Shown here in pieces: positions 10,236-18,264 of a stretch of DNA of 35,110 bases (position 1 is its first letter; the number at the start of each line of letters is the position of its first letter). The notes under the pieces were generated by a model that was not told the origin of the DNA, did no database searches, and saw only the letters and a program-made list of their open reading frames with translations. The translations under genes and the position numbers were made by a program. Source of the DNA: Nitrososphaerales archaeon (GTDB lineage Archaea > Thermoproteota > Nitrososphaeria > Nitrososphaerales > Nitrososphaeraceae); assembly GCA_025451315.1 (NCBI GenBank), contig JANWKP010000138.1, positions 1-35,110 on the forward strand. Reading direction: 5' to 3'.

Positions 10236-10379
10236 TTATTCTATAAAATATTTTTTCATTATTTTTGGCATATCTAGTTTTGTTAACTTATTGAATTCTT
10301 GTTGGTGTTCGTTTTTTAAATGGCGTATAGCAAATCTAACCTCTTTATGACATAGTTTGCATTTGGCCTTTCCAAACAT
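10236..10379 (-). CDS. 47-aa C2H2-like zinc-finger micro-protein (not in ORF track)
   Basis: Reverse-strand translation MFGKAKCKLCHKEVRFAIRHLKNEHQQEFNKLTKLDMPKIMKKYFIE*; C-x2-C-x9-H-x4-H pattern. Confidence 0.7.
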   Translation of the reverse strand: MFGKAKCKLCHKEVRFAIRHLKNEHQQEFNKLTKLDMPKIMKKYFIE

Positions 10380-11174
10380 GATAGATTAACTCGATAGGCT
10401 ATACTTAACTTTTGTTATTAACTCATTCGAAGAACGGTTATTCACATCTTTTACACAACTTTTTATCTTTTCTAACGAGCAATTATGTTATAAATAGACT
10501 TCTAACGCAATTATACAATAATACTTTTAGCATCATCTCTTTTAAAGTTCTCTAATTTAATAACGATATCATATTCTATAACAAACATTCTCCTAATACA
10601 GGATGTGATAATATTTTTGTACTATCTATATGTATCCACTGATTAGACTATTATTTTTCACTTTTTAAATTATTTTTCTGTTCACATCTTTACAGTTTTA
10701 TTTCTAATAAAATAATTTTATTTGTTTTTCTACATCCAGACGTCTTTCAAGCATTATTATTGGTGTGATGCCTTTTAATGATAGTGTAAGATTTATTTTA
10801 ATTATTGCTTATATTTATGAAACTTGCAACATTGTGAGATTGATGGGAATGCATGTGTTTCATGTGTCACTAGTAATATTCCATCATTATTTTGTATTTA
10901 TGGCTAATGGCGCAAATTCTACTCTAACTAAGTAATGATAAATAAATCGGGAGCTAGTAATTTCATCTTTATAAATTCGTAATCAAATCAAGTAATACGT
11001 CAGTATACTAGCTTCATTGTAATCCTTCTTGTTCATATGTTATTACTAGTATTAGTTAGCTAAAGGTGTTCGGAATATTTAGGTAGGCAACGACGCGGTA
11101 TCTATAATTAAGATTTATTGACTTTAAAATAAAAGTTATTCGTCAATAAGTATAGATTATTCTATTCTAAATCA

Positions 11175-12515
11175 TTATTCTCTGATTGGTTTTACCTCAC
11201 TTACAATTTCATCTTTATCTTCATATTTTCTTTGTTGAGGTAACATTATATATACACAAGCTCCTCCACACATTGTGCATGGAACATTATTTCCTTCATG
11301 CTGACCTTGTCTATTATGGATTCTCTCTGCTTCTTCTGGATTGATGGAAAGTTCAATCTGCTTTTGCCAATTTAGAGTTCTCCTTGCTTTTGTGATTTCT
11401 CTATCCCATTTGATCGCTTTATCTCTCATCTTTACTAAATCACCAGCATGAGCAGCAATTCTGTAGGCAATTAATCCATCTTTTACATCCTCAACATTGG
11501 GCAACGATAGATGTTCTGCTGGAGTTAAATAACATAATAGATCTACGCCTTCTGAAGCTGATATTGCGGCACCTATCGCACTCGCAATATGATCGTATCC
11601 TGCTGCAATATCGGTAACTAATGGTCCAAGGACATAATAAGGAACGTCTCCAATTAATGATTTTGCCAATCTTACATTTGCTGCAATTTCATTTAATGGA
11701 ACATGACCAGGCCCTTCAATCATAACCTGTATATCCTTTTCATGTGCCCTCTTGGATAATCTAGCTACATTTACCATTTCTTGTATTTGGAGCTCATCAT
11801 GTGAATCCAAAATAGACCCAGGTCTTAAAGCATCTCCCAAGCTAAAAGTTACATCATATTTTTTTGCTATTTCGCACATGTAATCAAAGTGTTGAAAATA
11901 TGGATTTTCTTTATCGTATTTTAACATCCATGCAGCGGTAATTGTACCCCCTTTGGATACAATACCAGCATGTCTTTTCACCTCTAAAATTCTTTTTGCT
12001 ATTTCTTTTGTTATACCTGAATGAATAGTAGTATAATCAACCCCATCTTTGACGTGTTTTTCAAATGCATTTAATAAATCGTCTTCAGTTATATTCAAAG
12101 GATTTTTGTATTTTTCGACACCATAGGCATAGGCTTGATAAATAGGAACAGTTCCAAAGGTAATTGGTGCTGCCTCTAATAGTTTTTCTCGGATCAAATC
12201 TAAATTTCCACCATCAGAAAGATCCATTATAGTATCTCCTCCATATTTGACTGCAACTTTGGCCTTTGAGATTTCTTCGTCTAAATTCTGATATAGGGTA
12301 GAGGTTCCAATGTTAACATTAACTTTGGTTTTTAGTCCCTTTCCAATGCCAACAACTTTAATATTTTGTTTTCTAATATTGTTTTTAGGAATAATTACAG
12401 AACCATTCGCTACTTTTTGGATTAAGAGATTAATATCTATATCTTCATCTTTTGCAACCTGAACCATTTCCTCTGTCGGAATGCCTCTTCTTGCACTTGT
12501 CATCTGGGTACCCAT
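11175..12515 (-). CDS. thiC: Phosphomethylpyrimidine synthase ThiC
   Basis: MGTQMTSARRGIPTEEM, MIEGPGHVPLNEIAANVRLAKSLIGDVPYYVLGPLVTDIAAGYDHIASAIGAA, C-terminal CTMCGGACVYIM Fe-S cysteines. Confidence 0.97.
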   Translation of the reverse strand: MGTQMTSARRGIPTEEMVQVAKDEDIDINLLIQKVANGSVIIPKNNIRKQNIKVVGIGKGLKTKVNVNIGTSTLYQNLDEEISKAKVAVKYGGDTIMDLSDGGNLDLIREKLLEAAPITFGTVPIYQAYAYGVEKYKNPLNITEDDLLNAFEKHVKDGVDYTTIHSGITKEIAKRILEVKRHAGIVSKGGTITAAWMLKYDKENPYFQHFDYMCEIAKKYDVTFSLGDALRPGSILDSHDELQIQEMVNVARLSKRAHEKDIQVMIEGPGHVPLNEIAANVRLAKSLIGDVPYYVLGPLVTDIAAGYDHIASAIGAAISASEGVDLLCYLTPAEHLSLPNVEDVKDGLIAYRIAAHAGDLVKMRDKAIKWDREITKARRTLNWQKQIELSINPEEAERIHNRQGQHEGNNVPCTMCGGACVYIMLPQQRKYEDKDEIVSEVKPIRE

Positions 12516-12688
12516 TATTATTCTATTAAATATAGAACAAATGAATATAAAAGAATGTCTACATCTTGTATAGAGAAATTTTTAAAGATGGAATTAACCT
12601 TAGTTTATAAAATGCTTGGACACTTTCTAGTTAAATCATAATCTCAGTATAGAAATAACCTTAATAAAAATAAAATAAATTATATACT

Positions 12689-13630
12689 ATGAATTTTTCT
12701 ATCGATGACGATCATTTTTCCAATAAATACCCTCATTCTTATCATAGAGAGCCTTTCCTGTTAGATAAACTACTTTTTACATTATCTAAAAAATGGATTG
12801 CTGGATATAATATAGATGCTGCGTTAAATTATGCTCTTGGTGCGAATAAAAGAGGTTTGAAATGTATTATCAATTACTTGGGAGAGGATTTAAAAAATGT
12901 AGAAATGGTGAAAAATACAGTAATTGAATATAAAAATCTTATAAAAAACATGAAAGTATGTGGTATTGAAGGTTCGATTTCAATAAAACCGACACAAATA
13001 GGTCTCTCCTTGGATATGAATTTCTGTCTAGACCAATTACTAGAAATAACTTCGATCGCAAAAAAGAACAATATTTTTTTATGGATAGACATGGAATCTT
13101 TTGAGAATGTTGAACCGACTATTATTATTTATAAAAAAGTTATTGAAGAAATAGACCAAATCGGTATTGTTCTCCAATCAAATCTTAAAAGAAGCTATTA
13201 TGATTTGAGTAAGTTATTGATTTATGGCTCAAATATAAGGCTAGTAAAAGGAGCTTATCATGAAAAAGAGATATATGCATTTCAAACTAAACATGAAATT
13301 GACAATAATTACATCGAAATGGCTAAACTCTTATTTTCAAAAAAAAATGATCTTAGAGAAAACCAAATTTTTGCCATTGCTACACATGATTCTAACATAA
13401 TTCAAAAATCACTAGATCTACTTTTTTTATACGATTTTAAAAAAGAGCATTTACAATTCCAATTTCTAAAGGGAATTCGGGAAAAACTTAAAATTAATTT
13501 ATTATTAAAGGGATTTAATGTTTATGAATACGTACCATACGGTCGAAATTGGCTTCCTTATTCTCTGAGAAGGTTCCGAGAACGAAAAAGCAATGTAATT
13601 CTATTATTGCGTTCATTAATTTCCCCTTGA
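12689..13630 (+). CDS. Proline dehydrogenase
   Basis: KWIAGYNIDAALNYALGANKRGL, SIKPTQIGLSLD, LWIDMESF, GIVLQSNLKRSYYDL, IRLVKGAYHEKE, IATHDSNII, FQFLKGIRE, YVPYGRNWLPYSLRRFRER: ProDH TIM-barrel motifs. Confidence 0.92.
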   Translation: MNFSIDDDHFSNKYPHSYHREPFLLDKLLFTLSKKWIAGYNIDAALNYALGANKRGLKCIINYLGEDLKNVEMVKNTVIEYKNLIKNMKVCGIEGSISIKPTQIGLSLDMNFCLDQLLEITSIAKKNNIFLWIDMESFENVEPTIIIYKKVIEEIDQIGIVLQSNLKRSYYDLSKLLIYGSNIRLVKGAYHEKEIYAFQTKHEIDNNYIEMAKLLFSKKNDLRENQIFAIATHDSNIIQKSLDLLFLYDFKKEHLQFQFLKGIREKLKINLLLKGFNVYEYVPYGRNWLPYSLRRFRERKSNVILLLRSLISP

Positions 13631-13642
13631 TAGAAAATCAAA

Positions 13643-14032
13643 TTATCTATATTTTATAGTCTTGATATTTCCACCATTTGCAGATACTGTCACTCTATCA
13701 AAATCCAATTCATCAGGTTCAGGTGTTATAAAAATTCCACTGAATGGTCCAAGATTGCCAAAAGAATGCAGTTTGCCGGTATCACCAAATTGTACCATAA
13801 TAGCATTGATTTCCTGAGGACTGTTATTGTTTACCTTTATACTTATTGTTTTGATAGAATGCGTAGCATCGTTTCTTTCGATAATTTCTACGTTTAGTCC
13901 TGCTCTGGGAATAAAAACTGATAAAACAACTATAGCAACGACCACAATACCAGCAAGCATAATATACTTTATTTTTTTTTTATTTAGTCGTAAAGGTGAA
14001 GTTCTACCAGAGTCATTGTCCCATCTTCCCAC
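13643..14032 (-). CDS. Membrane-anchored protein of unknown function
   Basis: 129 aa; single N-terminal hydrophobic helix (YIMLAGIVVVAIVVLSVFI) followed by an extracytoplasmic beta-rich segment. Confidence 0.75.
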   Translation of the reverse strand: MGRWDNDSGRTSPLRLNKKKIKYIMLAGIVVVAIVVLSVFIPRAGLNVEIIERNDATHSIKTISIKVNNNSPQEINAIMVQFGDTGKLHSFGNLGPFSGIFITPEPDELDFDRVTVSANGGNIKTIKYR

Positions 14033-14148
14033 ATTGTAATTTATCGTTACACCATAATAAAGTTCATGATAAAAGTATGGTTTTCAATCCAACTTTTTAT
14101 TCTCCTTTATGATCTTTTTTAATTAAATAAAATTTAATTAATAACCCT

Positions 14149-14676
14149 TTGAAATTTATATTGATGCATACTTCCGATGACTCTCAATCAATCTATATTC
14201 ATGAAATAATGAGTAAAAATGTTGTAAAGATTGGTTATAAAACTTCAGCGTTAGAAATTTCAAAAACCATGGTAAAACAGAGAATTAGTTCAGTAGTCAT
14301 AATCGATAATCACAATAAAATTATAGGAATTGTAACAGAGAAAGACTTGATAAAAGAAATATGTGCAAAAAATCTTTTGGCAAATACGTTAACTGCAGAG
14401 AAAGTAATGTCTTCTCCTTTAATATCAATTAGTAAAAAATCTACAATAAATGATGCTACAAAACTAATGGTTGAAAAAAGAATAAAGCATTTGGCTATTC
14501 ATGAAAATAACGATATTATTGGAATACTCACTACATACGATCTCATTAAAGTTTTAAGAAATAAAATTAAATCTATGGATTTGGATTCCAATTTATTAGA
14601 TGCTATATCAATGGCTGATATTCCCTTAGAAGAAGGTGGATTTTCTCTTCCATTATCTGAAGATGAATTAAAATAA
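14149..14676 (+). CDS. Tandem CBS-domain protein
   Basis: Two CBS units: IMSKNVVKIGYKTSALEISKTMVKQRISSVVIIDNHNKIIGIVTEKDL and VMSSPLISISKKSTINDATKLMVEKRIKHLAIHENNDIIGILTTYDL. Confidence 0.92.
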   Translation: MKFILMHTSDDSQSIYIHEIMSKNVVKIGYKTSALEISKTMVKQRISSVVIIDNHNKIIGIVTEKDLIKEICAKNLLANTLTAEKVMSSPLISISKKSTINDATKLMVEKRIKHLAIHENNDIIGILTTYDLIKVLRNKIKSMDLDSNLLDAISMADIPLEEGGFSLPLSEDELK

Positions 14677-14796
14677 ATCAAAGCAAGGTGCGGATAGCTT
14701 TTTACTAAATATGTTGCTAATACACCTTGAGAATTATTGAAAACATCATACTACAAGTTAATAAAACAATAAATACTTTGGTACATATTTTAAATA

Positions 14797-15219
14797 ATGG
14801 TTACCGATAATCACACAGATGAAGAATTAAAAAAATTCTATGATTTTAAAAATATCGCAGTAGTTGGCATGTCAAAAAATGAAGAAAAACCAGCTCATTT
14901 TGTACCTAAATATCTAGCAAAAAATGGTTTTAATATTATACCGGTTAATCCCACAACAGATGAAATCTTAGAAAAAAAATCTTACAAACTTGTTTCTGAG
15001 ATTAAAGAAAATGTTGATATTGTAGATATATTTCGAAAATCAGATGATATTATGCCTGTAGTAGAGGATTTATTAAAGAAAAAAGGAATAAAGTTAATCT
15101 GGTTACAAAAAGGTATTTTTAATCAACATGCAGAAGATGTGGCAAAAAAAAATGGAATTGAATTTTTATATAACAGATGTATGCTAGAAGAACATGAACG
15201 ACTATTTTCAAAAACTTGA
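14797..15219 (+). CDS. CoA-binding domain protein (YccU-like)
   Basis: NIAVVGMSKNEEKPAHFVPKYLAKNGFNIIPVNPTTDEILEKKSYKLVSEI ... VDIFRKSDD ... IWLQKGIFNQHAEDVAKKNGIEFLYNRCMLEEH. Confidence 0.9.
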   Translation: MVTDNHTDEELKKFYDFKNIAVVGMSKNEEKPAHFVPKYLAKNGFNIIPVNPTTDEILEKKSYKLVSEIKENVDIVDIFRKSDDIMPVVEDLLKKKGIKLIWLQKGIFNQHAEDVAKKNGIEFLYNRCMLEEHERLFSKT

Positions 15220-15745
15220 TTTTTAAAAAAAAACTGTAAAAATTCCTGCAGGAACATGTAACATAATACAATAAAATTGGATACTTGATTTCAATCTTGT
15301 GCATTTTAAAAAATTACACATACCCATTTTCATAAATTATTAGTATATTATATAGTACAAATTCATTATATGTTTTAGAATTTTGTGTGTTATAATATTA
15401 TCTTAAAGATTATAGATTTATAATTAAAATTTCACATGATTGTATTAGTTGCTTGAAAATACCATGAGGTAATTATTGGGTTATCAGAAAACATTTTCTG
15501 CAATCTTGAGTCAAGTGATATTTGTTCAATTCATAGACGGTTTCCTAATATTATTAAATGTCATTATTTTTTTTATTTGAGAACTAGCAATTCAAATTAA
15601 ATAGAATGTATATACATCATCCGGACATATCTAGATACTAAATACTGCTAATTGGAAATTCTTAAAGTTAAATATAACAAGCAAAAAGTGAAAGGATTAT
15701 TATCCTAATTCTATATTTTTATAGAAATAGGCTATAATATTATCT

Positions 15746-15922
15746 TTGCTATTTGTAAGCCTACTTCTCATTATTCTCGGAACGATATTTTATTTTCAAA
15801 GTAAATCTTTTGTAGGACCTAAACGCACTTTTAAGTATAATAATCTAAATTGGACTATTAATGGATTCATTGTAATCCTTGTAGGAGCAGCTCTGTTAGT
15901 AATATTTTTTTTACTTTTATGA
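15746..15922 (+). CDS. Small two-TM membrane protein, TTG start (not in ORF track)
   Basis: Translation (M)LFVSLLLIILGTIFYFQSKSFVGPKRTFKYNNLNWTINGFIVILVGAALLVIFFLLL*; hydrophobic-hydrophilic-hydrophobic layout. Confidence 0.5.
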   Translation: MLFVSLLLIILGTIFYFQSKSFVGPKRTFKYNNLNWTINGFIVILVGAALLVIFFLLL

Positions 15923-16037
15923 TGGAAAGAAATAATCGACATAAAAAAATTAGAGTACAATAAGCAATATATCTTTAGTAGCTGCTCTATCCATTTTTAC
16001 ATTACTTTTTAAATAAACATTCTTATTTTCAAGGTTA

Positions 16038-16589
16038 ATGAAACAGTATTCTGTTCCTACTTTATTGAAAAATCATGAAAAATACTTATTTACAATTTTA
16101 CTCTTAGCAATAATTTCTATAGTGGGATTTACTATAGAAAAAGCATATCCTCAAGTGGAAGATTCCCAATTGAATGGTCCAGCAATGGATTCTCAAAAAA
16201 CCAAAAAATCGACACCATCTTCTGAAGGTAAATTTACCCCTAAAATGTATGTGAAAATTACATCTCATAAAAATGCTGACGTAGTTCCTGCTGGCGATCT
16301 TACTATTAATGGAACTTCAAGCGACACTGCGTCCAGGGATTGCGTGGTAGATGTTGATTGGAATAATGAAAAACCTTCTCAGATAGTGACACCTACAGGA
16401 CCAGGCGGCTCTAGTGATTTCTCAACATGGACATTTAATTATACAAAAGATTATCGTCAGATAGAAGTAGGACCGAATGAGCTTACATCAAAATTAACTT
16501 GTATCAACCCTGGGCCTTTAACTAAATGGTTCAGTGTTACAGTAACAGGAGAACAACCACCATTTCCAAGACCATTACCTGTTCCTTAA
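16038..16589 (+). CDS. Secreted/membrane-anchored protein with an Ig-like beta domain
   Basis: N-terminal hydrophobic helix (FTILLLAIISIVGFTI), then KMYVKITSHKNADVVPAGDLTINGTSSDTASRDCVVDVDWN...; Pro-rich C-terminus. Confidence 0.7.
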   Translation: MKQYSVPTLLKNHEKYLFTILLLAIISIVGFTIEKAYPQVEDSQLNGPAMDSQKTKKSTPSSEGKFTPKMYVKITSHKNADVVPAGDLTINGTSSDTASRDCVVDVDWNNEKPSQIVTPTGPGGSSDFSTWTFNYTKDYRQIEVGPNELTSKLTCINPGPLTKWFSVTVTGEQPPFPRPLPVP

Positions 16590-16669
16590 TAATTAATTTT
16601 TATTTACATATTCTAGTTAGGTCAATGGAAATATATTAAGCAATTTTACTGCTCTAATTAACATACATA

Positions 16670-18205
16670 TTGAATTATAAATATTTTTTATCGACGAATG
16701 TTAATTTTGCTGTTTCAAAACAAGAAATATGTGTTATCTTCTCTATTTTTGTTATTACATTCATCGTTAGATTTTATGATTTAGGTGAGGTAGCTCTTAA
16801 TAATGATGAAGCAATATACGCTGGACAGGCTGCTTCACTTGCAAATTTTAGTGAATATCAAGAACAATTTTCTATATTCAGAGCACATCCATTATTATTG
16901 CAATTTATGATGTCTATCTCCTTTTATTTTTTTGGGATAAATGAATTTACTGCCAGAATCGTTCCTATGCTTTTGAGTTGTAGTATTATAGTAATATCCT
17001 ATTTTATTGCTAAATTTCTATATAATCAACGAACTGCCATAATATCTTCTATTATCCTTAGTTTACTTCCCTATCATATATCAATCTCCAAACAGGCACT
17101 TGTTGATGTATCAATGTCATTTTTCTTTGTTCTTAGTCTCTTACTTATTATACTATATTACCGAAAAAACTCATTATTTCTCCTTTATGGAATAGGAATC
17201 TCTACTGGGCTTTGCTTTCTTTCAAAAGAAACTGGAATTATCTCCTTAGTTATTTCTATCGTAAGTTTAATTCTTATAGATAAAAAAATAAAATTTAAAA
17301 ATATTATCGTTCTAACTTTATCTTTTGCTGTTGTAACCTCTCCATATTGGGTTTCTTTTTTAACTTTAGAAGAAGCACGTAAATCACTATTAGAATATAC
17401 TGATTGGCAAAGCACCAGGCCAGCAAATCATGGTAATCTTTATTATATTAATATTATATCCAGCGAAATTTTAGGTTATGTGTTATCTTCGTTACTTGTG
17501 ATAGCCTATTTGCAAATCTTAGTTAACAAAAGAAATTGGAAGTTTTCGAATGTCATTCTTCCTTTTTTCTGGATTATTATTCCGCTATTTTTTTATCAAA
17601 TGATTTCTGTTAAAGGATACCATTTTCTATTTTCGATTACCCCGTTTCTAGTTATTTTCGCTATATCTTTCCTTTCCAGTAATTGGATTAACAGGATTTC
17701 AAGGAATGAGATTTTGTTAATTGCTATAATTCCATTGACATTAATTTCCAATAATTATATCATCAATGAATATTTCTTATTTATTTCGCATACTCCTGTC
17801 CTAGGTTCAGAATCGTTATTTCATATGAGAGACGCGGCAATGTGGATTAAAGAAAATACTCCAGAGAATTCTACGATTCTTACTCTGTATACTCACATGT
17901 CGAATATAATAAAATTTTATGCACAAAGAGATTCGATAGCAATTCAATCTAACAATAATCCCTCATATCAAAAAATAGAAAATTTAGATATACAGATCTT
18001 GGCTAAAAAAATAAACTATATTGTTTATGAGAAGATTCAAATTGATAATGGAAAATTTTTAGAAAATAAAGCGACAGATCTTGAAAATTACGTCAAAAAG
18101 TATGATGGAATTCCAGTGTATGTTAATTACCAAAATTCTCCTAATGTAGAAAATAATAAATTTGTATCAATTCCAGCGATAATAATATATGAATTTAGCA
18201 GATGA
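16670..18205 (+). CDS. Glycosyltransferase family 39/ArnT-PMT-like membrane protein
   Basis: 511 aa polytopic protein; first loop FYDLGEVALNNDEAIYAGQAA (acidic GT-C motif), FRAHPLLLQFMMSISFYFFGINEFTARIVPML, later KETGIISLV; TTG start. Confidence 0.85.
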   Translation: MNYKYFLSTNVNFAVSKQEICVIFSIFVITFIVRFYDLGEVALNNDEAIYAGQAASLANFSEYQEQFSIFRAHPLLLQFMMSISFYFFGINEFTARIVPMLLSCSIIVISYFIAKFLYNQRTAIISSIILSLLPYHISISKQALVDVSMSFFFVLSLLLIILYYRKNSLFLLYGIGISTGLCFLSKETGIISLVISIVSLILIDKKIKFKNIIVLTLSFAVVTSPYWVSFLTLEEARKSLLEYTDWQSTRPANHGNLYYINIISSEILGYVLSSLLVIAYLQILVNKRNWKFSNVILPFFWIIIPLFFYQMISVKGYHFLFSITPFLVIFAISFLSSNWINRISRNEILLIAIIPLTLISNNYIINEYFLFISHTPVLGSESLFHMRDAAMWIKENTPENSTILTLYTHMSNIIKFYAQRDSIAIQSNNNPSYQKIENLDIQILAKKINYIVYEKIQIDNGKFLENKATDLENYVKKYDGIPVYVNYQNSPNVENNKFVSIPAIIIYEFSR

Positions 18206-18264
18206 TCTAATCTTAGTTTTGATTTAATACTAGACAGTTTTAATGATATTGTTATTGATCTAAA

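Noticed and set aside
10768-10935. 55-aa ORF MPFNDSVRFILIIAYIYETCNIVRLMGMHVFHVSLVIFHHYFVFMANGANSTLTK
   Set aside because: No motif and composition expected of AT-rich non-coding DNA.
12516-12688. Possible TPP riboswitch upstream of thiC
   Set aside because: Reverse complement of the leader shows no CUGAGA or other TPP core motifs.
15243-15254. 12-bp palindrome TTCCTGCAGGAA after the CoA-binding gene
   Set aside because: Short and single; could occur by chance, no run of T directly after it.
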